Shown: positions 26,776-35,876 of the stretch, piece after piece
Position numbering within the stretch: position 1 is the first letter of the stretch
Layout: the number at the start of each line of letters is the position of its first letter
NCBI GenBank assembly: GCA_963762075.1
Contig: CAVXJC010000004.1
Location: 62,001 to 126,000 of the forward strand
Direction: 5' to 3'
Origin: JAOUEA01 sp963762075
Lineage (GTDB): Bacteria; Actinomycetota; UBA4738; HRBIN12
DNA: 64,000 nt
Translations under genes and position numbers: made by a program
Notes under the pieces: generated by a model
What the model was told of the DNA's origin: nothing
Seen by the model: only the letters and a program-made list of their open reading frames with translations
The model's database searches: none

Positions 26776-27374
26776 GTCGAAGCTCCTACACGAACGGTCT
26801 CGAGCTCGGTCACCACGACGTGCACACGCAGATCGAAGTGGCCCGCGGGCAGCGGTAGGCCGGGTGGGGAGAGCTGCACGCTGAACGCGATGCCTACCCT
26901 CGCAGCGTCGCCGCGCGTCTTCGCCAGGAACCGATCGTAGAAGCCCCCGCCGTAGCCGACACGTCGGCCCTCACGATCGAACGCGACGGCTGGCACCGCG
27001 ATCAGGTCGATGTCGCCGGGGTCGATCACCCGCCCCGCCGCCGGTTCGAACGCCCCAAAGGTGGTTCGGGTCACCGGGTCACCCGGTCGGTACGACCTCG
27101 CCTCGAGGTCTCCGTCGACGATGCGCGGAAGCGCCACGACGATCCCGCGCTCGTGCAACGCGGCGATCAGCGACGCTGTGGCGAGCTCAGATCCGAACGA
27201 CCAGAACGCGAGCACGATCTTGGCGCGGCTCACCTCCGGAAGCCCAAGGAAGCGCTCCGTCGCGGCGTCTGCGAGATGAGCCCGCTCGGCGGGGGGCATC
27301 GCGTCGCGCTCGGCCAAGACTCTTCGTCGAACGTCGCGCTTCGCTCGTCTCAGCTCGGTGCCGCTCGTCGTCAT
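26772..27374 (-). CDS. 5-Formyltetrahydrofolate cyclo-ligase
   Basis: 200 residues from ATG 27374. It returns 5-formyl-THF to 5,10-methenyl-THF with ATP. The family signature is RRVGYGGGFYDRFL near the C-terminus; KRDVRRRVLAERDAMPP at the start and VPAVAFDREG also fit. The start overlaps the LLM oxidoreductase stop (4 nt), making it the last gene of a coupled chain. It adds to the folate gene group in this part of the window. Confidence 0.93.
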   Translation of the reverse strand: MTTSGTELRRAKRDVRRRVLAERDAMPPAERAHLADAATERFLGLPEVSRAKIVLAFWSFGSELATASLIAALHERGIVVALPRIVDGDLEARSYRPGDPVTRTTFGAFEPAAGRVIDPGDIDLIAVPAVAFDREGRRVGYGGGFYDRFLAKTRGDAARVGIAFSVQLSPPGLPLPAGHFDLRVHVVVTELETVRVGAST

Positions 27375-28255
27375 CGGGGCGACGCGGCCGCGATGACGTC
27401 GAGCCGATCGGGGGGCCCCGCGGGCAGCACGACGCACCAGGTCGCGCCCTCGTCGCGAAGCTTCTCGATGAACCTCCCCCATTCCGAGGCGATGCCTGCC
27501 CACACCCCGTCGAGGGGCAAGCCGCGCTCCTCCCTTCGGGCGAGGAGCCGGTCGATGTCGGCGCGGTCCTCGCCGACGAGGGCGATGCCTGCCCACGTCG
27601 GTGCCACCACCCTTCCGTGAGAGAGCTTTCGCAGCGTTGCCGCGCGCGCCCCGAAGTCTTCGACGCTGAGCCCCCAGCCGTTCCACGCATCCGCGACCCG
27701 TGCTGCAACTGCGATCACCGCCTCGGAGAGACCCCCCACCCAGATCGCGGGCGCGCCCGGCGGCAACAGGGGGCCGGTCAGCGCCGGCACGTGGGCCCCA
27801 CCAGGCCACGATCGGCCGCCGAACAGGGCATGCAACGCCTCGGCGGTCTCCTCGAGCGCAGCGACACGCTCGGCCGCCGGCGGATACGGGAATCCGAACC
27901 GCTCGTGCTCCTCGGCCGAGGCACGGTCGCCGGTGCCGATGCCCAGGATCGCGCGCCCGTGCGACATCGCGTCGAGTGCGGCGGCCTGCTTGGCCAGGAT
28001 GCCGGGCGCACGCAGCGAGACGCGGGTCACGAGCGTTCCCACGTGCAGCCCGGGCTCACGCGCTGCAACTGCCGAGAGCACCGAGAAGACCTCGAGTGCA
28101 GGGCGGCCGGGCCCGCTCGGCGGATAGAAGACCGGCGGGAACAGATGGTCGGGAGCGAAGACCCCGTCGATACCGAGCTCCCGCGCCCTCGCCGCGACGG
28201 CGAGCGGTTTCGCCGGGTCGTCGGTGAACACCGGGAGTGAGACACCCAGCTTCAC
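27371..28255 (-). CDS. LLM-class flavin/F420-dependent oxidoreductase
   Basis: 294 residues, luciferase-like monooxygenase fold (MKLGVSLPVFTDDP, GIDGVFAPDHLFPP, HVGTLVTRVSLRAPGILAKQ, SHGRAILGIGTGD, PAIWVGGLSEAVIAVAAR). In Actinomycetota such proteins mostly use F420, but FMN is possible. The substrate cannot be read from the sequence. It overlaps the ROK kinase stop and the cyclo-ligase start by 4 nt each. Confidence 0.85.
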   Translation of the reverse strand: MKLGVSLPVFTDDPAKPLAVAARARELGIDGVFAPDHLFPPVFYPPSGPGRPALEVFSVLSAVAAREPGLHVGTLVTRVSLRAPGILAKQAAALDAMSHGRAILGIGTGDRASAEEHERFGFPYPPAAERVAALEETAEALHALFGGRSWPGGAHVPALTGPLLPPGAPAIWVGGLSEAVIAVAARVADAWNGWGLSVEDFGARAATLRKLSHGRVVAPTWAGIALVGEDRADIDRLLARREERGLPLDGVWAGIASEWGRFIEKLRDEGATWCVVLPAGPPDRLDVIAAASPR

Positions 28256-29217
28256 GTCGTGCCCCGCTCGATCTGATCGAACACCAGGGCGGCCGCCCCG
28301 ATCGCGCCCGAGTCGCCACCGAGCGCGGCCTGCACGATCGGCACGTCCGGCCGGTGGTCGACGCCCTCGACCGAGCGCCGGTACGCGTCGCGGGCCGGCG
28401 CGAGCAGCAGGTCACCTGCCTCCGACGCGCCGCCCCCGACCACGATGAGGTCGGGGTCGATGACGTTCACGAATCCCGCCATCCCCACGCCGAGCCTGTG
28501 GCCCACCTCGACGAAGATGCCCCTGCTCACGGTGTCGCCCTCGCGAGCTGCCTCGGTCACCACGTCGCCGGTGACCGCTTGCGGGTCGCCCCCTGCGCGC
28601 TCCAAGAGCGAGGAGTGCGGATGGCGCACGGCGGCGCGGCGGCCCGCTCGAGTGATCGCGGTTCCGCTGGCGAGCTGTTCCCAGCATCCGCGGTTCCCAC
28701 AGCCGCACCGCGGGCCCATGGGATCGACGACGACGTGCCCGATCTCACCCGCGAATCCGTTCGCACCGCGGTAGAGGCGTCCATCGAGGACGATGCCTCC
28801 CCCGATGCCCGTGCCCACGCTCACCATCAGCAGGTTGCGCGCACCCTGGCCCGCGCCGTGGAGGTACTTCCCCCAGGCCGCTGCATTGACGTCGTTGTCG
28901 GCGACGGCCGTCAGTCCGAGCTCGCCTCCGAGGTGAGTCGCGAGTGGGACGTCGCGCCAGGAAAGGTTGGGCGCATACCGAAGCCTGCCGTTGCGATCGA
29001 CCATGCCGGCGGCCGCGATGCCGACCCCCACGGCCGCCGGACCCGCGCCGGCGACCGCGCGAGCTGCCTCGACCATGGTCGCGAGCGTCGCGCGCTCGTC
29101 GTCGGCAGGAGTGGAACGCACCTCGCGCCCGAGCACCGTGCCGTCTCGATCGACCAACAGGGCGGCGGTCTTCGTGCCCCCGACGTCGATGCCGATCGCC
29201 GGCCCCGGTTCGGTCAC
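28252..29217 (-). CDS. glk: ROK-family glucokinase
   Basis: 321 residues. The ATP-binding loop is GIDVGGTKTAALLVD. Other marks are VADNDVNAAAWGKY (catalytic Asp), VSVGTGIGGGIVLDG, EIGHVVVDP and the ROK zinc motif CGCGNRGCWEQLASG. It phosphorylates glucose to glucose 6-phosphate in the cytoplasm, feeding the phosphofructokinases. It is flanked by 4-nt overlaps on both sides. An N-acetyl-hexosamine substrate is less likely but possible. Confidence 0.9.
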   Translation of the reverse strand: MTEPGPAIGIDVGGTKTAALLVDRDGTVLGREVRSTPADDERATLATMVEAARAVAGAGPAAVGVGIAAAGMVDRNGRLRYAPNLSWRDVPLATHLGGELGLTAVADNDVNAAAWGKYLHGAGQGARNLLMVSVGTGIGGGIVLDGRLYRGANGFAGEIGHVVVDPMGPRCGCGNRGCWEQLASGTAITRAGRRAAVRHPHSSLLERAGGDPQAVTGDVVTEAAREGDTVSRGIFVEVGHRLGVGMAGFVNVIDPDLIVVGGGASEAGDLLLAPARDAYRRSVEGVDHRPDVPIVQAALGGDSGAIGAAALVFDQIERGTT

Positions 29218-30422
29218 GGAGCCGACGGAACCTCCTGGTCCCCCGGGAGCGGCTTGCCGAACACGATCTCCAGGTGATCGCCCGCGAAGTTCGCCTCCCG
29301 CACGACCAAGCGCTTCAGCGTCTGAGGCAAGATCAGGTTCCGCTTGTAGGAACCCACCCGCACGTACAACTCCTCGCCTCGGCGGTGGATGTCCATGTCG
29401 TCGCGGGAGACGAATGGGAGCCGCATCGACAGCACGTAGCTGCCGGTCTGCCCGAAGCGCTTGCGTACCCGGATCGGGTCGTCATGGTGCAGCACCGCCG
29501 TGACATCGAGCTCGCCGTAGACCTCGGTGCCCATCTCGCCGAGTAGCGGCACGCCCACCATCTCGCGATCGAACAACCGCACCTCGAGGATCGGCACAGG
29601 CTCGAACGACTCGTGCACGGTGGCGAGATGCTCGGCCTGGATGTCCTTCCACTTGCCGAAGTAGGGGTCGTTCACCTCGTCGGGCAGGATGCGGTTCACG
29701 ACCACGGCATCGACTCGATAGCCGAACAGTCCGAGATAGGTGTAGGTGCGGCGGGCCTCGGAGATCACCATCTTCTCGGGGTTCACGACGAGGCGCACGG
29801 ACGACGTCTGCTCGTCGGTGAGGATCTGCTTCACGGCATCGAGGTTGCGGTGCAGCCGTTCCACGGCTGCGAACACCTGGTCGCCGGCGATCGGCAGCGA
29901 GGTCATCCTGGAAAGCATCGGGCGGACGGTCTTCACGATGCGCCGCTCCACGGGGAAGATCCGCTCGATGTACCAGTTCATGATCTCCGGAAGCGAGAGC
30001 AGGCGGAGGGTCTCCGCCGTCGGTGCGCAATCGACGACGAGCATGTCGTAGGCGCCGCTCTCGACGTGCGTCTTCACATCGATCAAGGCGAAGATCTCGT
30101 CGAGGCCGGGGATCACCGTGAGCTCCTCTGCCTGGATCGTCTCGGTGCCGGCCCAATTCATGAGCTGGATGAAGTAGTCCTGGATCTCTCGCCAGTTGTC
30201 CTCGAGCCGCTCTTGCGCGTCGATCTGCACGGCCCACAGGTCGGGGATGATCTCGGCCGGCGATGACGCGATCTCGACCTCGAACGAGTCGGCGAGCGAG
30301 TGTGCCGGATCGGTCGACATGACCAGCGTCCGGTGCCCGGTCTGGGCCGCCCGGACAGCCGTTGCCGCGGCCACCGTGGTCTTGCCGACCCCGCCCTTGC
30401 CAGTGAACAGCACGACCCGCAT
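29214..30422 (-). CDS. ArsA-like (GET3/MinD-type) ATPase with HSP20-like tail
   Basis: 402 residues. A deviant Walker A motif TGKGGVGKTTVAAA starts the protein; STDPAHSLADSF and LVVDCAPTAETLRLL are the ArsA switch regions. The last ~80 residues (FVSRDDMDIHRRGEELYVRVG) form an ArsA_HSP20-type domain. There is no arsenite-binding cysteine set and no arsB, so arsenic export is unlikely. The gene sits beside SRPBCC and PimB-like genes as in mycobacteria. The client is unknown. Confidence 0.88.
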   Translation of the reverse strand: MRVVLFTGKGGVGKTTVAAATAVRAAQTGHRTLVMSTDPAHSLADSFEVEIASSPAEIIPDLWAVQIDAQERLEDNWREIQDYFIQLMNWAGTETIQAEELTVIPGLDEIFALIDVKTHVESGAYDMLVVDCAPTAETLRLLSLPEIMNWYIERIFPVERRIVKTVRPMLSRMTSLPIAGDQVFAAVERLHRNLDAVKQILTDEQTSSVRLVVNPEKMVISEARRTYTYLGLFGYRVDAVVVNRILPDEVNDPYFGKWKDIQAEHLATVHESFEPVPILEVRLFDREMVGVPLLGEMGTEVYGELDVTAVLHHDDPIRVRKRFGQTGSYVLSMRLPFVSRDDMDIHRRGEELYVRVGSYKRNLILPQTLKRLVVREANFAGDHLEIVFGKPLPGDQEVPSAP

Positions 30423-30469
30423 GCGGTCAGCTTAGACGGTGCGAGGGATCGACCGGCGCGCGCTCCGCG

Positions 30470-30910
30470 TCAGCCCATCTCCACCCGGCGCTTCAGCTTC
30501 TCGAGCGCGTTCTCGATCACACGCTTGGCCCCTTCGCTCCGCAGGAAGCCGGGCACGAGCACGCCGAGCTCGACACCGAGCCGGTACGTGACCTTCGTCT
30601 CGGATTCCGCGAGCTCGTGGAGCAGGTACTCGCCCCTGATATCGCGGATCGCCCCTCGGGCCTCCGACGTCGTCCACGACAGCCCCGTATCACCTGGCGC
30701 GTACCGGTAACTCAACGTGTACGAGGCCTTGCCGAGCACGGGCACGTCGACCTCGAACGCAACCTCGGTCGCGCGTCCACCCTCGCCCCGCTTGCGAACG
30801 TCGACGCTGCGGACATCTGCCCACTCGGTGTAGGACTCGAAGTCCTCGACGACTTCCATGACGTCTTCGAGGGGCGCGTCGATGAGGATCGAACCTTCGG
30901 CGTGCTCCAT
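30470..30910 (-). CDS. SRPBCC (START-like) family protein
   Basis: 146 residues (MEHAEGSILIDAPLEDVMEVVEDFESYTEWAD), a polyketide cyclase/START fold binding a hydrophobic ligand. Conserved points include YAPGDTGLSWTTSEARG and LRSEGAKRVIENALEKLK. It lies 47 nt upstream of the ArsA-like gene and 12 nt after the zinc-ribbon gene. The ligand is unknown; location next to PimB suggests an envelope lipid role by inference only. Confidence 0.85.
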   Translation of the reverse strand: MEHAEGSILIDAPLEDVMEVVEDFESYTEWADVRSVDVRKRGEGGRATEVAFEVDVPVLGKASYTLSYRYAPGDTGLSWTTSEARGAIRDIRGEYLLHELAESETKVTYRLGVELGVLVPGFLRSEGAKRVIENALEKLKRRVEMG

Positions 30911-30922
30911 CGAGTGAGAATC

Positions 30923-31628
<706 letters not shown>

Positions 31629-31675
31629 CTGCCCAGGGTACCCCCGGGTGCGGCCCGGTCGGACCAAGCTCGAAG

Positions 31676-32806
31676 TCAGCTCGCTGCTTCCTGGAGCCAC
31701 TGCCCAAGCGTGCGGGCGACCGCCGACCACGTGAGCTCACGCTCCACCCGCTCGCGGCCTGCACGTCCCATCGAACGGGCCAGATCCCGATCGGAAAGGA
31801 GAGTCGCGACGGCGTCGGCGACCTCCTGCACCTGGGCGCCATCGACGAGCAAGCCGGTCTCACCGTCGACAAGGGCCTCACGCGCACCCCCCGAGTCCCC
31901 GACGACGACGGGCCTCGCGCACGCGGCCGCCTCGATGAACACGTTACCCCACCCCTCCACCTCGAGACCCGCGAGACGTGTTCGGCAGGGCATCGCGAAG
32001 ACGTCGCCCAGGACGTAGTACCGAGGGAGATCCAGTTCCGACACCTGACCGGTGAACACGACAGAGCCTCGTGGCGCATCGGCGGCCATCAGCCGCAGCC
32101 GATCCTCGTACGGCCCTCCTCCGACGATCACCAACGTCGCGTCCGGCACCCGGCGGCGGACACGTTCCATCCCCCGGATCAGCACGTCCTGACCCTTGCG
32201 CCTGACCAGCCGACTCACGCAGACGACGAGGGGCCGGTCACCGAGGTCGTGACGCTCACGGAGATCCTCGGTCGGAAGGTCCGGTCGGAACATCTCGATA
32301 TCGGCTCCCAGGTGCAGGACCGAGACGGGCACGGGCCGTGGCACGGCGGTTCGCACGGTCCGTGCGATGAATGTGCTGCAGACGAAGACCCGCGCGGCCC
32401 GCGAGGAGGCGTATCGCATCGCGGCGTGGGTTCCCGGGGCGATCGACAGCCAGTATTCGAAGCCGTGCGCCGCGGAGAGATAGGGGAGGCCCTTGCGCCC
32501 GAGCCGTGGTCCGAGCATCGCGAGCGGGTACATCGCGCCGAACAACACCACCTGCGACCCGGTCTCGCCGGCGGCTGCCTCGATCCGATCGCCCATCTCC
32601 GGGCTCGGCCACAGGAATCGTTCCCGCTGACGGAGCACGCGGTAGGGCGCGGCCACATCGAACGCCTCGGCCCGGTCGTGTCCGGAGCAGAACACGGCGA
32701 TCCGATCCGCCGGCAGTTGCTTCACGAGCGCCTCCAGCATCCGTTCGATGCCACCCACCCGAGGAGGGAAGTCGTTGGTCACGAGCAATGTGCGAGGCAC
32801 GTCCAC
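31676..32806 (-). CDS. pimB: GT4 glycosyltransferase, PimB'-like
   Basis: 376 residues. The N-terminal GT-B domain opens LLVTNDFPPRVGGIERML, close to mycobacterial PimB', which adds the second mannose to phosphatidylinositol mannosides from GDP-mannose. The C-terminal domain has VSRLVRRKGQDVLI, VIVGGGPYEDRL and EGWGNVFIEAAACARPVVVG (nucleotide-sugar site, EX7E type). It is probably membrane-associated at the inner leaflet. It heads a minus-strand run to the cyclo-ligase gene. Exact acceptor not determinable. Confidence 0.82.
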   Translation of the reverse strand: MDVPRTLLVTNDFPPRVGGIERMLEALVKQLPADRIAVFCSGHDRAEAFDVAAPYRVLRQRERFLWPSPEMGDRIEAAAGETGSQVVLFGAMYPLAMLGPRLGRKGLPYLSAAHGFEYWLSIAPGTHAAMRYASSRAARVFVCSTFIARTVRTAVPRPVPVSVLHLGADIEMFRPDLPTEDLRERHDLGDRPLVVCVSRLVRRKGQDVLIRGMERVRRRVPDATLVIVGGGPYEDRLRLMAADAPRGSVVFTGQVSELDLPRYYVLGDVFAMPCRTRLAGLEVEGWGNVFIEAAACARPVVVGDSGGAREALVDGETGLLVDGAQVQEVADAVATLLSDRDLARSMGRAGRERVERELTWSAVARTLGQWLQEAAS

Positions 32807-32829
32807 GGCGCCGATATCCTGGCAGAGCG

Positions 32830-33687
32830 ATGCCGCCGCTCACCGCTCCGACCGACGAGCTCGACGCCATGGCCTCCGGACGTGCGGCCGTCGACCTCTC
32901 CCACTACCGCAAGGTGCGGGTGCACGGAAGCGAGGCCCGGCGCTGGCTCAACGATCTCGTCACGACCGATGTCGCCACGCTCACAGCGGGTCGGGCGAGG
33001 CGATCGCTCTTGCTCGACCCGACGGGTCACATCAGGGCGGATCTGCAGGTGGCCTGCGACCACGACGGGTTCTGGATGTTCCAAGCGCCCGACCAGCCCG
33101 ACCACATCGGAGATGCCCTCGCCCCGTACGTGCTTTCAGCTGATGTGCGACTCGCCGACCTGACCGCCCAGCACGGGCTCGTATCGCTCGGCGGCCACGG
33201 CCCCCTCGGGTTCACCCCTTCGACCCTCGGCGCCGGTCACGACGTGCTGACCGACGCCGGGGCGGCGTCCGAGCCGAGGGACGGTCACGTCACCGTGAGC
33301 GCGCGGACGGCCGAGGTCTGGCGCATCCGCGAGGGGCGAGCACGCATGGGCTTCGATTTCGATCGAACGTCGATCCCGGCCGAAGCCGGCCTGGAGACCA
33401 CGATCGACATCGCGAAGGGGTGCTTCCTGGGGCAGGAATCGGTCGCCCGCGTCCGCAACATGGGCCATCCGCCGCGTGTGCTGCTCCATCTCATGTCTTC
33501 CGGTGCTCCGGCCCAGGCGGACGGCGTGATGAACGATGCCGGCGACCGAGTCGGCATCGTCACGAGCGCCGCGATCGGCGAACGGGGCGATGCGGTGCTG
33601 CTCGCCTCGGTGAGGTGGGCTGCCCGCGCCGGACCGCTCTTCGATCCGGCCGGCGCCGAGCTCGTGCCAGTCCCCCTCTCGGGCTAG
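32830..33687 (+). CDS. ygfZ: Folate-binding YgfZ protein
   Basis: 285 residues. YgfZ uses folate to support assembly or repair of certain Fe-S enzymes. The signature KGCFLGQESVARVR is present, with the GcvT-like N-terminal part (VDLSHYRKVRVHGSEARRWLNDLVTTDV). It is related in fold to the two GcvT-like proteins at 24.4-26.7 kb but distinct by its signature. Divergent from the PimB-like gene by 23 nt, so the two promoters must overlap. Confidence 0.92.
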   Translation: MPPLTAPTDELDAMASGRAAVDLSHYRKVRVHGSEARRWLNDLVTTDVATLTAGRARRSLLLDPTGHIRADLQVACDHDGFWMFQAPDQPDHIGDALAPYVLSADVRLADLTAQHGLVSLGGHGPLGFTPSTLGAGHDVLTDAGAASEPRDGHVTVSARTAEVWRIREGRARMGFDFDRTSIPAEAGLETTIDIAKGCFLGQESVARVRNMGHPPRVLLHLMSSGAPAQADGVMNDAGDRVGIVTSAAIGERGDAVLLASVRWAARAGPLFDPAGAELVPVPLSG

Positions 33688-33721
33688 CCCGTTCGGGTGG
33701 TTTCGTGTCCCACGGTCGTCG

Positions 33722-33773
33722 TATCAGAGGATGCATACATACGGCCCTTCCGTTGACGCCTCCGCCTCTGATA
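33722..33773. promoter_or_regulatory. Inverted repeat upstream of whiB
   Basis: TATCAGAGG (33722-33730) and CCTCTGATA (33765-33773) are perfect 9-nt inverted copies 34 nt apart. They lie 60-112 nt before the whiB start. They could be two operator half-sites or a stem in the leader RNA. A TTGACG hexamer lies between them at 33753-33758. Confidence 0.45.
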
Positions 33774-33833
33774 TGAATCGAGTCTGCGGCGCGAACGCGA
33801 GGTCGCGGGCACGCTTCGAGGGGGTAACGAACG

Positions 33834-34112
33834 GTGAGGATCGAGCGCTTCCCGAACATCGACTTCAGCATCCTGCCGCCCAATCCCGCCCCCCCCGACT
33901 TCTGGCAGGAACGAGCCGCTTGCTTCGGGGTCGATCCCGACATCTTCTTCCCGGTCTCCGAAGAGGAAGCCGGCCCGGCTCTCATGTTCTGCAGCGCCTG
34001 CCGCATCAAGGAAGAGTGCCTTGCCTGGGCGTTGAAGAACGGTGAGCGCTACGGCGTGTGGGGGGGACTCACCGAGCAGCAACGCCGTCGCATCCAGCGG
34101 CGCGTCGCCTGA
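33834..34112 (+). CDS. WhiB-family iron-sulfur transcription factor
   Basis: 92 residues from GTG 33834. Four cysteines (RAACFG, then MFCSACRIKEECLAW) bind a [4Fe-4S] cluster; YGVWGGLTEQQRR is the turn motif that contacts sigma factor, followed by a basic tail. WhiB proteins are found in Actinomycetota and their phages, which supports the taxonomic call. Target genes are unknown. The sequence most resembles general WhiB/WhmE-type members, but I do not assign a number. Confidence 0.95.
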   Translation: MRIERFPNIDFSILPPNPAPPDFWQERAACFGVDPDIFFPVSEEEAGPALMFCSACRIKEECLAWALKNGERYGVWGGLTEQQRRRIQRRVA

Positions 34113-34190
34113 ACCTCGAACAGCCGGCCTCGCTCCCGATCTGCTCGACGTCGCGACGGCCCTCGACGTGTCAGTGAGGCCCGTCACCAT

Positions 34191-35867
34191 GTGCCGATGG
34201 CTTCCCCTGCCGCGCTCCCCGTCCAGACCACCCTCGAGCTCGGAGTGCCCCTGTCCGAGGTCACCTTCTGCGTCGTCGACCTCGAGACCACCGGTGGCTC
34301 GCCCACAGACGACGCGATCACCGAGATCGGCGCGGTGAAGTACCGGGGAGGCGAACGACTGGGCTCGTTCCAGAGCCTCGTGAACCCGTATCGGCCGATC
34401 CCCCCGTACGTCGCGCACCTCACCGGCATCGACGACCGGCTCGTGTCGTCCGAGCCGTCGATCGAGCAGGTGCTTCCGGCCTTCCTCGAGTTCTTCCGCG
34501 GGTCGGTCTTCGTCGCGCACAACGCCAGGTTCGACTTCGGCTTCCTCGGAGCGAGCTGCGACGCGCTCGGCTATCCGTCGCTCTCGGGCCCGCCCGTCTG
34601 CACGGCCCGCCTCGCCCGCCGAGTGGTCTGGCCCGACGTCCCGAACGTGAAGCTGCAGACGCTCGCGAACTACTTCCGCACGCGGGCCAAGCCGACCCAT
34701 CGCGCGCTCGACGACGCAGAGGCGTGCGCCGAGGTGCTGCACGGGCTCCTCGACTGCGGAGGCCGCCTGGGCATCGTCACGATGGGCGATCTCGCGGCGG
34801 CGGTACGAGCCCGAGGGCGCCCGAACTTCGGCAAGATCCGGCTCGCCGACGATCTGCCGCACGCACCCGGGGTGTACCTGTTCCGTGGCCGTCACGGCCA
34901 GGTGCTCTACGTGGGCAAGGCCAACGACCTTCGAGCGCGCGTGAAATCGTACTTCTACGGAGACGAGCGCAAGAGGATCGCGAGCATGCTCGAGGAGGTC
35001 CACTCGGTCGAAGGCATCCGCTGCTGGGGCGAGCTCGAGGCCCTCGTCGTCGAAGCGCGCCTCATCTTCCGACACGAGCCGAAGTACAACCGGCGAGGCA
35101 AGACCTGGCGCCGTGGCGCGTACCTCGCTCTCGATCCGTCCGAAGCATGGCCTCGCATCAGGATCGTTCGCGCGGCCGACGCCCGTGACGGCCGGGTGTA
35201 CCTCGGTCCGTTCGCCGGGTCCGCGCAGGCGCGGCTCGCGAAGGAAGCCCTCGAGGAGACCGTGCCGATCCGCCGCTGCACGGCGTCGATGGGCGTTGCC
35301 ACCCGGTTCGCACCCTGCGCTCTGGCCGACATGGGCCGGTGCGTCGCCCCCTGCGACGGACGGACCGATCCCGAACGCTACGGAGAGCTCGTCCGGTCGC
35401 TCGCCTCCTCCCTGAGCACCGGCCCAGGCGAGCTCCTCGAAGCGCTCGAACGCCGCATGTCCACCCTGGCCGACGCCGAGCGTTTCGAGGAAGCCGCCTC
35501 GATCCGTGACCGCCTCCACGCGCTCGCCGAGGGTTTGCGACGATCGCGATCCGACGCTTGGCTGATCGGCGCGGGCAGCCTTGCCCTGCGCCACGACGAC
35601 GATCAGGTGCTCCGATTCGACCGCGGCTCGCTCGTGTGCGCGCACTCCGGCTCCGACGCGGAGGCGCTCGCCGTGCCGTGTCCTCGCGAACGAGCCGAAG
35701 AGCTTGCGGCGGTGCGGTCGTGGATCGCGAAGCACCGACCGCGGGTCGACGGGTGCGATCTCCCGCCCGCCGAGCCGGTCGAGGGCGGCGCGACGCTGGC
35801 CCGGGTGCTCGCCCGTGTGCGCGGCGCTTCCTCGGATCCACGGAAGGACCGCCGAGCCCGCCATTAG
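34191..35867 (+). CDS. DEDD 3'-5' exonuclease fused to UvrC-like GIY-YIG domain
   Basis: 558 residues from GTG 34191 (ATG 34197 also possible). The N-terminal DnaQ-like exonuclease has CVVDLETTGGS, HNARFDFGFLG and HRALDDAEACAEVLHG. A GIY-YIG nuclease follows at about residue 220 (HAPGVYLFRGRHGQVLYVGKANDLRARV). A Cys-rich link (CAPCALADMGRCVAPC type) and a UVR-like segment (ADAERFEEAASIRDRL) come after. This architecture is common in Actinomycetota (compare M. tuberculosis Rv2191) and thought to act in DNA repair. The C-terminal RNase H/HhH parts of true UvrC are missing. Confidence 0.92.
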   Translation: MPMASPAALPVQTTLELGVPLSEVTFCVVDLETTGGSPTDDAITEIGAVKYRGGERLGSFQSLVNPYRPIPPYVAHLTGIDDRLVSSEPSIEQVLPAFLEFFRGSVFVAHNARFDFGFLGASCDALGYPSLSGPPVCTARLARRVVWPDVPNVKLQTLANYFRTRAKPTHRALDDAEACAEVLHGLLDCGGRLGIVTMGDLAAAVRARGRPNFGKIRLADDLPHAPGVYLFRGRHGQVLYVGKANDLRARVKSYFYGDERKRIASMLEEVHSVEGIRCWGELEALVVEARLIFRHEPKYNRRGKTWRRGAYLALDPSEAWPRIRIVRAADARDGRVYLGPFAGSAQARLAKEALEETVPIRRCTASMGVATRFAPCALADMGRCVAPCDGRTDPERYGELVRSLASSLSTGPGELLEALERRMSTLADAERFEEAASIRDRLHALAEGLRRSRSDAWLIGAGSLALRHDDDQVLRFDRGSLVCAHSGSDAEALAVPCPRERAEELAAVRSWIAKHRPRVDGCDLPPAEPVEGGATLARVLARVRGASSDPRKDRRARH

Positions 35868-35876
35868 ACTGGCGAC
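35865..35876 (+). promoter_or_regulatory. Leaderless -10 box of thiolase
   Basis: TAGACT (35865-35870) is 6 nt before ATG 35877. Its first three bases are the stop codon of the upstream exonuclease-UvrC gene. Confidence 0.45.

Noticed and set aside
29214..30422. Arsenite-transport ATPase role
   Set aside because: There is no arsB or arsR nearby and no metalloid-binding Cys set; the HSP20-like tail and SRPBCC neighbour fit the uncharacterised actinobacterial group.
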